DNA from: an uncultured bacterium
GTDB taxonomy: Bacteria > Actinomycetota > Coriobacteriia > Coriobacteriales > Eggerthellaceae
Direction: 5' to 3'
Assembly (NCBI GenBank): GCA_905215035.1
Contig: CAJMOJ010000053.1
Span: 1 to 13,511 of the forward strand
Length of the DNA: 13,511 nucleotides
Made by a program: the position numbers and the translations under genes
Notes under the pieces: generated by a model
Database searches by the model: none
Told to the model about the DNA's origin: nothing
What the model saw: only the letters and a program-made list of their open reading frames with translations
Part shown: piece by piece, positions 7,484-13,511 of the stretch
Layout of the letters: every line of letters starts with the position of its first letter
Position numbering within the stretch: position 1 is the stretch's first letter

Positions 7484-8845
7484 TTAATCTTTGTTACGAA
7501 GACGATATCCCTCGATAACGGTTTGTCTTGCACGACCAAGACCAAGCGCATGAGGAGGAACATCGCTGGTAATAACTGATCCAGCACCGATAATCGAATC
7601 ATCACCCAATGACACAGGAGCGACCATCATAGTATCGGACCCAACAAAAACATCATCACCAATCGTGGTGGGCCATTTCTTTTCCCCATCGTAATTACAC
7701 GTGATAGAACCCGCACCAATATTGACATTAGTTCCAAGCGTTGCGTCTCCAATATAAGAAAGATGAGGCACCTTTGAACCAACACCAATCGTTGATTTTT
7801 TTATTTCAACATGAGTTCCAACTTTTGCGTTATTACAAAGATGAGTAAGAGGACGCAAATAGCAACGAGGTCCACAATCAACCTCATTTTCTATTACCGT
7901 TTCAAGTGCGATAGTCTCTTCAAGCGTGCAACAATCACCCACCGTCGTGTCCATAAGACGCGTCAGAGGACCAATTACACAATCGCTGCCAACCGTGGTA
8001 GCACCCATCAATGAACACGAAGGATAAATAATAGAATCTTGGCCAATTACCACCTCAGGACCAATCCAGGTAGTAGCGGGATCAACAAGAGTAACACCGG
8101 CCTCCATATGTTTTGTATTAATGCGCTTTTGCGCTACCTTTGTCGCTTCGGCCAACTGTATACGCGAATTGACGCCCATGCATTCAGCAGGATCCTTTGC
8201 AGTAAGTGCAATAACTTTTTTTCCGGCCTTTTGAGCAATAGCTAACACATCAGGTAAGTAGTATTCCCCTTGCGCATTATCAGTTGAAACTTGAGTAAGC
8301 GCATCAAAGAGTACCGGTGCATCAAAACAGTAAAATCCGGAATTGCACTCGGTAATCAAACGCTCATCATCCGTGCAATCCTTCTCTTCAACAATTTTAA
8401 CTACGGCACCATCTACATCACGCACGATCCGGCCATAACCAAACGGATCAGCGAGTTCCATGGTAAGTACAACAACTGCAGCTTTCTCTTGTTCACGTAG
8501 ATCAATAAGCTTTTTGATTGTCTTGGCGGTTACGAGAGGAGAATCACCACGTAGCACAACAATCGACCCGTCAATATCCGAACAGGCCTGCTGGGCAGAT
8601 AGCACTGCATGAGCAGTTCCACGCTGCTCTTCTTGGACAACCACCGTAGTGTCTTCTACCAAAGGAGCAACCATATCACGACCATGACCCACTACCGTAA
8701 CAATTGCATCAACATCTGCATTGCGAGCAGCATCAACTACCCATCGAACTAAAGGCTTTTCAAGTATCTTGTGAGTGACTTTAGGATACTTTGATTTCAT
8801 ACGAGTACCTTGGCCAGCAGCAAGAATAACAGCAGCATTTTTCAT
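7484..8845 (-). CDS. glmU: Bifunctional UDP-GlcNAc pyrophosphorylase / GlcN-1-P acetyltransferase
   Basis: Carries out the last two steps to UDP-GlcNAc, the first precursor of peptidoglycan. The 453 residues are the normal length. The N-terminal uridylyltransferase has LAAGQGTRMKSKYPK (8-22), QRGTAHA (74-80), LRGDSPLVT (98-106, metal-binding D101) and an NSGFY motif. The C-terminal left-handed beta-helix acetyltransferase has EIKKSTIG, PHLSYIGD with the catalytic histidine, NIGAGSITCNYDGEKK and VFVGSDTMMVAP. One oddity is LRGD where most family members have LYGD. ATG 8845 is preceded by AAAGGGG at 7 nt. It is directly downstream of the CwlM-like gene (67 nt) and upstream of prs, so the transcript joins envelope and nucleotide precursor synthesis. 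Confidence 0.97.
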   Translation of the reverse strand: MKNAAVILAAGQGTRMKSKYPKVTHKILEKPLVRWVVDAARNADVDAIVTVVGHGRDMVAPLVEDTTVVVQEEQRGTAHAVLSAQQACSDIDGSIVVLRGDSPLVTAKTIKKLIDLREQEKAAVVVLTMELADPFGYGRIVRDVDGAVVKIVEEKDCTDDERLITECNSGFYCFDAPVLFDALTQVSTDNAQGEYYLPDVLAIAQKAGKKVIALTAKDPAECMGVNSRIQLAEATKVAQKRINTKHMEAGVTLVDPATTWIGPEVVIGQDSIIYPSCSLMGATTVGSDCVIGPLTRLMDTTVGDCCTLEETIALETVIENEVDCGPRCYLRPLTHLCNNAKVGTHVEIKKSTIGVGSKVPHLSYIGDATLGTNVNIGAGSITCNYDGEKKWPTTIGDDVFVGSDTMMVAPVSLGDDSIIGAGSVITSDVPPHALGLGRARQTVIEGYRLRNKD

Positions 8846-8873
8846 AGGTAGACCCCTTTCTAATAAGAGGAGC

Positions 8874-8906
8874 TAAACGTTGTCATTAAGACAAACAAAA
8901 CGTTTA
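8874..8906. promoter_or_regulatory. Inverted repeat in the glmU leader
   Basis: Perfect 8-nt arms TAAACGTT (8874-8881) and AACGTTTA (8899-8906) enclose 17 nt. A smaller 5-bp hairpin (TTGTC/GACAA, loop ATTAA, 8880-8894) uses part of the left arm, so the two pairings exclude each other. It fills half of the 67-nt gap before glmU, about 30 to 60 nt before the start codon. It could be an operator or an RNA leader element; there is no T-run to make it a terminator. Confidence 0.3.
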
Positions 8907-8912
8907 CGTACT

Positions 8913-9827
8913 TTATAGCTGCGCTTTCTGCTCATTAAGCAAGAGGGCAGCACAGATTGCGTCAAGCAATACAATGGCATAATGCTGTGCCGAACGAACT
9001 TCGCCAGCATCGTGCCATTGAGTACCAGGAATACGAATCGCAATTCGATCTTTACCATCTTCAGCCACTTGAATTCCGTTAGCCAGACGAAACGCCAATG
9101 AATCAAGTGGCCTATACTCTACGACCGGAATCGCACTCGTTGGTTGTTCATCAACAAGAATTTGCACAAAGAGCATATCGCGATCTGGTTCAACCAATAA
9201 AGAATCAGCGCTAATAACCTGGGAAGTTGGATTGGTTGCAAGCGCTAAGTTTGACATACGAGCAGCAACCGAACGCGTAAAATCCGACACACCAAACAAG
9301 CATACGGTGTGACGTTCAAGCACTTCTGCTGCACGCGCAAATCCCATGTTGGGAATAGGAGAAAAACTTGTTTTTCCTTTCCATGAATGGGAAAGATTAT
9401 TAAGCGCTCTAAACGTAAAACCACCAGCAATACCATCAGAAGGCAAGCCCATATTGAGCTGAAACGAGCGAAGAGCCCGCTCGGTGTGAGCACCAAAAAT
9501 TCCATCAACATTGCCACAAGAAAAACCAAGTGCAGAAAGAGCCATTTGAAGTGTTAAAACATCATGCCCATGAAAAAAAGGCACACGCAAATATAAATTG
9601 CGATCCCCTAATTCAAACGATGCATCAACCAAGCGCGCCCAGACAACATCAGTCACCTCACGTGTTGGTTCAATACCCTGATCACGACAAAATGCCTCAA
9701 CCGCCAACGCAGTCCGTTCATCAAAGGTGCCAAAAGGAGCATTTTTAGGATAAAACCCCAGTCGTGCAAGACGATCTTGGATATCAATTACTGCAGCTCC
9801 CGTATCTGAAAGTGAAATAGTACGCAT
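8913..9827 (-). CDS. CwlM-like protein: two peptidoglycan-binding domains plus a degenerate amidase-like domain
   Basis: A 304-residue protein with two PG_binding_1 repeats, at about 5-70 (LGFYPKNAPFGTFDERTALA) and 85-146 (LGFSCGNVDGIFGAHTERAL, then DGIAGGFTFRALNNL). The stretch ASFELGDRNLYL between them, and the second repeat, closely resemble mycobacterial CwlM as I recall it. Residues about 172-300 have the hydrophobic pattern of an amidase_3 fold (DMLFVQILV) but no DPGHGG motif and no zinc-binding His/Glu set, so it is probably not an enzyme. ATG 9827, 7 nt after the polyprenyl synthase stop, fits translational coupling and leaves no signal peptide. In mycobacteria CwlM acts in the cytoplasm and stimulates MurA; a similar job here is inference. 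A start further upstream would add a hydrophobic segment, but it would lie inside the neighbouring gene. Confidence 0.8.
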   Translation of the reverse strand: MRTISLSDTGAAVIDIQDRLARLGFYPKNAPFGTFDERTALAVEAFCRDQGIEPTREVTDVVWARLVDASFELGDRNLYLRVPFFHGHDVLTLQMALSALGFSCGNVDGIFGAHTERALRSFQLNMGLPSDGIAGGFTFRALNNLSHSWKGKTSFSPIPNMGFARAAEVLERHTVCLFGVSDFTRSVAARMSNLALATNPTSQVISADSLLVEPDRDMLFVQILVDEQPTSAIPVVEYRPLDSLAFRLANGIQVAEDGKDRIAIRIPGTQWHDAGEVRSAQHYAIVLLDAICAALLLNEQKAQL

Positions 9828-9834
9828 AGCATCA

Positions 9835-10941
9835 CTACTGCATTCTCTCAATAAACCAATCAGCCATAGACAAAAGAAGTTCGCGAGCATCACTAGGAGC
9901 AACAACATCAACGAGATGCTCTTTTGCTTCTTGCGTTATACGTGTTGCATACTCACGCGCATAAGCGATACTACCCGCTTCTTGCATGATATCAACCGCT
10001 TCAGCTAAAACAGCAGGATCCTTTTCTTTTGCCGATAAGATCTCAATCAGACGATCAGCCTTAGGAGAGTGAGCAAGCGCGTGAACAACAATTAGTGTTC
10101 GTTTACCCTCAGTAATATCGTTACGAAAGTCTTTTTTTGTTGACTCTTCAGTTCCTACTAAATTGAGAAGATCGTCTTGAATTTGAAAAGCAAGACCAGT
10201 AGCAAGGCCAAATTGACGCAATGCTTCAATCTCTTCTTCTGTTCCTCCCCCGACAATAGCCCCTACTGCTAACGGAACCGCACCAGAATAATGAGCAGTT
10301 TTATGCTCAGCCATGCAAAGATAGTCTTCTGGAGAAATATCGTAGCGCCCATCACGTGCCCAGCCAATATCAAGCGCTTGTCCTTCAACAGTCGCTTGAG
10401 CCATAGCAACAAGCTCCATAGCAACACGCACCTTTTCCGAATCTGTCAGAAGGGGATCACGCATGACAAGCCCATTAACAATAGACAACGCAAGATCACC
10501 CGCATTGATAGCAAGACCCTCCCCCTGCGTAAGATGCATGCAAGGCTCACCGCGACGCAACTCAGCCTCATCAGCAATATCATCATGAATCAAAGCTGCC
10601 GTATGAAAATGCTCAATAGCAGCGGCAGAAGAAAAAGCACGACGATGATCTCCACCCACCGCACGACACGCTGCAATAGTAATCAAAGGACGATGTCGTT
10701 TACCCGCATTTTCGGAATAAGCATGAAGAGGACCATATAAATACGTATCCATATCTGGATGGGTACCGAGTGGAATATAAGCATTAATAACGCTGCCAAC
10801 TTTATCTGCATACGTATTGAGATAGTCTTCAAATAGTACCGTACACGTATTACTATCCTGATCGCGATGGATGCGGAACTGTTCAAACATTTCCGCGATC
10901 TCAGGAGAATTCAACATCTGGTCAATGCGAGATTGAGACAT
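9835..10941 (-). CDS. Polyprenyl diphosphate synthase (trans-isoprenyl type)
   Basis: Condenses isopentenyl diphosphate units onto an allylic primer. Over 368 residues the family motifs are GKRHRP (80-85), the first aspartate-rich motif DDIAD (120-124) followed by RR (129-130), GQALDIGW (187-194), KT (214-215), QIQDDLLN (253-260) and GKRT (279-282). Small residues (AA) four and five positions before DDIAD, where short-chain enzymes carry bulky aromatics, suggest a longer product. Chain length cannot be fixed from sequence. The second motif ends in N rather than D, a tolerated variant. A 60-residue N-terminal extension precedes the core. ATG 10941 has GGAAAG about 8 nt upstream. The next gene is the CwlM-like one, 7 nt on. 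No clear promoter was found between the tRNA terminator and this start. Confidence 0.93.
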   Translation of the reverse strand: MSQSRIDQMLNSPEIAEMFEQFRIHRDQDSNTCTVLFEDYLNTYADKVGSVINAYIPLGTHPDMDTYLYGPLHAYSENAGKRHRPLITIAACRAVGGDHRRAFSSAAAIEHFHTAALIHDDIADEAELRRGEPCMHLTQGEGLAINAGDLALSIVNGLVMRDPLLTDSEKVRVAMELVAMAQATVEGQALDIGWARDGRYDISPEDYLCMAEHKTAHYSGAVPLAVGAIVGGGTEEEIEALRQFGLATGLAFQIQDDLLNLVGTEESTKKDFRNDITEGKRTLIVVHALAHSPKADRLIEILSAKEKDPAVLAEAVDIMQEAGSIAYAREYATRITQEAKEHLVDVVAPSDARELLLSMADWFIERMQ

Positions 10942-11000
10942 TATCTTCGCTTTCCATCAAGCTCGGGGTCTATGGTCATTACCCACAAACCATGCCACTC

Positions 11001-11039
11001 GTAATAACAAAAGCCTGTAAAACTGATGCTTTACAGGCT
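11001..11039 (-). terminator. Factor-independent terminator after tRNA-Leu
   Basis: A perfect 10-bp stem AGCCTGTAAA/TTTACAGGCT (11012-11021 and 11030-11039) with an 8-nt loop. On the minus strand it is followed by TTTTGTTATTA. It begins 12 nt after the tRNA 3' end. Confidence 0.88.
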
Positions 11040-11051
11040 CGAAAATCGAAC

Positions 11052-11136
11052 TGGTAGGAGCGGAGGGACTCGAACCCTCAAGCCCGGAGGCGACGGATTT
11101 TAAGTCCGTTGCGTATGCCAATTTCGCCACGCTCCC
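11052..11136 (-). tRNA. tRNA-Leu (anticodon UAA)
   Basis: An 85-nt type II tRNA with CCA encoded. The acceptor stem is GGGAGCG/CGCTCCT (first pair G-U), the D stem GCG/CGC, and the anticodon stem ACGGA/TCCGT around the loop CTTAAAA with anticodon TAA at 11100-11102. A long variable arm has the stem GCC/GGC, and the T arm is GAGGG-TTCGAGT-CCCTC with discriminator A. It decodes UUA and UUG. It sits in the 305-nt gap between the ppx and polyprenyl synthase genes, which otherwise holds only its promoter and terminator; the remaining bases showed nothing recognisable. Confidence 0.98.
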
Positions 11137-11154
11137 AGGTATGTAAGCAACTGC

Positions 11155-11183
11155 ATTATCATAGCAAAACTATACGATATAAA
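11155..11183 (-). promoter_or_regulatory. Promoter of tRNA-Leu
   Basis: On the minus strand, TTTATA (11178-11183), a 17-nt spacer and GATAAT (11155-11160). An overlapping TGCTATGAT would also serve as an extended -10. The predicted start is about 10 nt before the mature 5' end, which suits a tRNA gene. Confidence 0.55.
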
Positions 11184-11246
11184 GTAGCTGCGTTACTAAA
11201 GATTTAACTTGCGGATTATTATAACGACTAATTGCTCAAGCGCCTA

Positions 11247-12203
11247 TCACAATTTGTCTAAATACCTCTCAGCGGCATCCATTATAAGGCCTTGTAAAAT
11301 ATCAGATTCAGATGCAATAAAAGCACTTTGATCCAAAAGAGCTAAAACACACTCTAAAATCAAAAGCCCCGCAACGATAACTGGTGCCCTATCGGGTTCA
11401 AGACCCACAATCTTTTTACGCTCTCCAGTCGGCACTGATGCCATGCGCTTCAACAAACAAGCAAGCTGTTCACGAGTAATACGCTCACCATCAATCAAAG
11501 AAGGATTATACGTTTCCATATGTTTTGTTACGCTGACACACGTTGTTGCTGTCCCCGCAACAGCCAACACTGAATCCACGTTAAATGTTTTAAATACGTT
11601 AAGAATAGGTTCCATCTCTGCACGGATAGCTAAACGAGCCCTATCAAGCTCCTCATGTGTTGGAGGATCAGAATAAAAATAACGTTCAGTTATACGACGA
11701 CATCCAATTTGAAACGAATGACGATGGACGATTTCGGCACCACCGATACCACAGATTACCTCTGTTGAACCACCGCCTACATCAATCACCGCCACCGCCT
11801 GATCACGATACGTATACGTAGCTCCCGCAAATGATAAAGCTGCTTCACGCTCTCCAGGGATGATTGCCAGATGAACGCCTAATTCAGAAAGCTTGGCCAC
11901 TAACATATCCGCATTACTTGCGTCACGAGCGGCACTTGTAGCGATAGCACTTATAGGAATATCGGGATGATTCTCATCCTTATACTCATCAATAAGAGCC
12001 ACAAAAGAGCGTATTGCTTCTACAACACGCTCTAGAGCAGCATCTGACAACACACCCGTTGCGTCTACTCCATCGCCCAAATTAGTAATTTTCATTGCAC
12101 GCTTACATTCAAAAAGCGATCCTGCAATAACATCGGCAATAAGCAAACGACAGGTAACTGTTCCAATGTCGATTGCAGCAAAGCGAGTCTGATGTTCTCT
12201 CAT
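11247..12203 (-). CDS. ppx: Ppx/GppA-family phosphatase (exopolyphosphatase or pppGpp phosphatase)
   Basis: A member of the ASKHA-fold Ppx/GppA family, which removes terminal phosphate from polyphosphate or from pppGpp. The 318 residues match the short actinobacterial form without the HD-like C-terminal domain of E. coli Ppx. Visible are AAIDIGTVTCRLLIADV (9-25), ITNLGDGVDATG (39-50), ATSAARDASN (88-97), PGEREAALSFAGA (116-128) with the likely catalytic glutamate E120, and the phosphate loop VIDVGGGSTEV (139-149). Substrate preference cannot be told from sequence. ATG 12203 is chosen over the TTG ten codons earlier because it has a Shine-Dalgarno and lies 7 nt after the divIC stop. The FtsB/DivIC-then-ppx order is also seen in mycobacteria, where a DUF501 gene lies between; that gene is absent here. 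Confidence 0.93.
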   Translation of the reverse strand: MREHQTRFAAIDIGTVTCRLLIADVIAGSLFECKRAMKITNLGDGVDATGVLSDAALERVVEAIRSFVALIDEYKDENHPDIPISAIATSAARDASNADMLVAKLSELGVHLAIIPGEREAALSFAGATYTYRDQAVAVIDVGGGSTEVICGIGGAEIVHRHSFQIGCRRITERYFYSDPPTHEELDRARLAIRAEMEPILNVFKTFNVDSVLAVAGTATTCVSVTKHMETYNPSLIDGERITREQLACLLKRMASVPTGERKKIVGLEPDRAPVIVAGLLILECVLALLDQSAFIASESDILQGLIMDAAERYLDKL

Positions 12204-12208
12204 AACAG

Positions 12209-12217
12209 CCCTATCCT
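12209..12217 (-). promoter_or_regulatory. Ribosome binding site of ppx overlapping the divIC stop codon
   Basis: AGGATAGGG spans the TAG stop of the upstream gene, about 5 nt before ATG 12203. Ribosomes ending on divIC would clear or reuse this site, so coupled translation is likely. Confidence 0.6.
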
Positions 12218-13197
12218 GAATAGCCGAACACAATATCTAATACAGGAGAATACCAGGTATCAGGTGTTTCTATGCTTCCCTCAGGAATAGTTGTTACGAC
12301 ACGCTTAACTTGTTGAGACGATTGGTCTGGTTGAGCAACATCAGCAACACGAGCAGTATGCTCATCGTTGCGAATCCAGCCAAGTTCATTGTGTGCATAT
12401 TCTTCAAGACCCTCGTCTGTCGCAAGATAGTCGAGATTAGCGCGCACTTGCACATTGTTTGCTTGCAGCGCGTCATACTCCGCCTCAAGCTGTTGCAAAG
12501 AGCGCGTTTCGTTGTAAAGATTGGCTATAGGCTGATAGAGCATACTGCCACAAAACAAAATAGCGCACGCAACAATGCATGCTCGCATGTGCCATTTAGG
12601 GCGACGAGATTCCTTACGAGCAGAATGTGTTTTACGAGTTGCACTCGCTTCTTGCTGCATACGTGTCGAACGCTTTTGCGTTTTCCCCATTTGCATCTGG
12701 TAAAGTGCCGGACGACTCGTCTGTTCTTGCGGGCGCGTTCGCTCTGTTTGCTGAGTATAACGCTCAAAATCACGATCTACTTTTTTTGAACGAACCGCAT
12801 GACGAATCCGATCAGCAGCACGTTGTGGTGTTTGATGCGAACTACGTTGCGATGTTGTACGTCTCTGTGCGCTTTGATGAACAGTTTGAGAAGCATGCCT
12901 ACGAGCATAAACTCTTTGCTCTTCTTGAGGCGATCGTGAAGTACGGGAAGCGTATCCTTGATCTGCAAAATGACGGCGATCATAGGAGCTTTGGGCAGTG
13001 CTTGAACGATACGTTAAAGGATGAGACTGAGAAGAAACATCATTTCTCCGATAAGTCTGTGTGCGCCCATGGGGTGAAGAAGGAGAAGGAGCAGTATGAG
13101 TCGAAGATGATGATGTCTTTTTGGACGCACGAAAATCAGGCTGCGCTCCACGAGAACGTGCCTGATCAAACGATAAAATACTCGCCCGTTGACTCAT
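12211..13197 (-). CDS. divIC: DivIC/FtsB-like septum formation protein with a long basic N-terminal tail
   Basis: A single-pass membrane protein of the division machinery, the family that joins FtsL and FtsQ to activate septal wall synthesis. Of its 328 residues, 1 to about 202 are cytoplasmic, low in complexity and rich in Arg, Ser, Gln, Thr and His. A membrane segment follows at about 204-222 (ACIVACAILFCGSMLYQPI), then a coiled coil at about 226-258 (LQQLEAEYDALQANN). The family signature ELGWIRNDE (271-279) and a short extracytoplasmic tail complete it. Ordinary DivIC/FtsB proteins are about 100 to 230 residues, so the tail is unusual. ATG 13197 has AAGGGG 11 nt upstream; a TTG 18 codons earlier lacks such support. 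It follows the yebC terminator, so it needs its own promoter; none with good hexamers was found in 13198-13316. Confidence 0.85.
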   Translation of the reverse strand: MSQRASILSFDQARSRGAQPDFRASKKTSSSSTHTAPSPSSPHGRTQTYRRNDVSSQSHPLTYRSSTAQSSYDRRHFADQGYASRTSRSPQEEQRVYARRHASQTVHQSAQRRTTSQRSSHQTPQRAADRIRHAVRSKKVDRDFERYTQQTERTRPQEQTSRPALYQMQMGKTQKRSTRMQQEASATRKTHSARKESRRPKWHMRACIVACAILFCGSMLYQPIANLYNETRSLQQLEAEYDALQANNVQVRANLDYLATDEGLEEYAHNELGWIRNDEHTARVADVAQPDQSSQQVKRVVTTIPEGSIETPDTWYSPVLDIVFGYSG

Positions 13198-13316
13198 ATA
13201 CGAAATAACCCCTTTGGCATCTTGCTGTGTATAGAGTATGTTCAATGCCAAGAACGTAGTTATTAGTTTACCATGACCAGGTTGTTCTATGGTTAACGTG
13301 AAGTATTTTTTCTATG

Positions 13317-13347
13317 AAAAAAGGCCTTTCTCATGGAGAAAGGCCTT
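13317..13347 (-). terminator. Factor-independent terminator of yebC
   Basis: A perfect 12-bp stem, AAGGCCTTTCTC (13321-13332) and GAGAAAGGCCTT (13336-13347), with a 3-nt loop. On the minus strand it runs into TTTTTT. It lies 65 nt after the yebC stop and separates yebC from divIC. The opposite strand has no T-run, so it works in one direction. Confidence 0.92.
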
Positions 13348-13412
13348 GCAATAAACAAGATATATATCACCTACACAGCTCAAGAGCTCAGAGTAAAAAA
13401 CTTGCAAAGTAG

Positions 13413-13511
13413 TTAGTCTTCATCAAGTGCAGCTGCGATTTCGTCCGTGATATCCATTGCATGATACACGTTTTGCAAGTCTTCAAGTTCTTCAAGCTTG
13501 TCAATAAGACG
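13413..13511 (-). CDS. yebC: YebC/TACO1-family protein, C-terminal 32 codons
   Basis: Only the end of the gene is present: 32 codons and TAA at 13413-13415. The tail LEELEDLQNVYHAMDI followed by a run of acidic residues matches the conserved YebC/TACO1 C-terminus (consensus near LEDLDDVQNVY). Family members are about 240 residues and act either as transcriptional regulators or in aiding translation of difficult proline stretches; which applies here cannot be judged from this fragment. It is closed off from divIC by the terminator that follows. Confidence 0.85.
   Translation of the reverse strand, partial: RLIDKLEELEDLQNVYHAMDITDEIAAALDED

Noticed and set aside
10291..10740. 149-codon open frame on the plus strand
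   Set aside because: Opposite the conserved core of the polyprenyl synthase; no family signature.
12204..12233. TTG start giving a Ppx/GppA protein ten residues longer
   Set aside because: It would overlap divIC by 23 nt and lacks a ribosome binding site, whereas ATG 12203 has AGGATAGGG just upstream.
13198..13251. TTG start giving a DivIC-like protein 18 residues longer
   Set aside because: ATG 13197 has a good AAGGGG; the extension shows no conserved-looking sequence.
1..13511. Mobile elements, CRISPR arrays, phage genes, attachment sites
   Set aside because: No transposase, integrase, regularly spaced repeats or terminal repeats were seen; the tRNA gene has no repeated 3' fragment nearby.

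Overview
The window reads as chromosomal housekeeping DNA from a low-to-mid-GC actinobacterium, most likely a member of the Coriobacteriia (Atopobium/Lancefieldella/Olsenella type). The placement is an inference. It rests on an actinobacterial-type flexible loop in the PRPP synthetase, the FtsB/DivIC-then-Ppx gene order familiar from actinobacteria, a CwlM-like protein, and AT-leaning codon use. All genes lie on the minus strand, so transcription runs from right to left. No mobile element, CRISPR array, phage gene or other sign of recent transfer was seen.

In order of transcription, the right edge holds the last 32 codons of a YebC/TACO1-family gene, closed by a strong terminator. Next come a DivIC/FtsB-type division protein with a very long basic tail and a Ppx/GppA phosphatase 7 nt downstream. 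A tRNA-Leu(UAA) follows with its own promoter and terminator. Then come a polyprenyl diphosphate synthase, a cytoplasmic peptidoglycan-binding protein resembling CwlM, glmU, prs and pth, all closely packed. After a 177-nt gap with a good promoter lies an 1129-codon gene that joins a complete RecJ exonuclease to a RecQ-like helicase. A bifunctional (p)ppGpp synthetase/hydrolase gene (rel) runs off the left edge.

The genes group into three themes. Envelope growth and division are served by the DivIC-like protein, the polyprenyl synthase (possible lipid-carrier supply), the CwlM-like protein (possible control of precursor synthesis) and GlmU (UDP-GlcNAc). Nucleotide and translation upkeep is served by Prs, Pth, tRNA-Leu and YebC. 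Repair and stress response are served by RecJ-RecQ, Rel and Ppx/GppA. The two items most worth a second look are the RecJ-RecQ fusion, which puts both enzymes of RecF-pathway end resection in one chain, and the CwlM-like protein encoded directly upstream of glmU.
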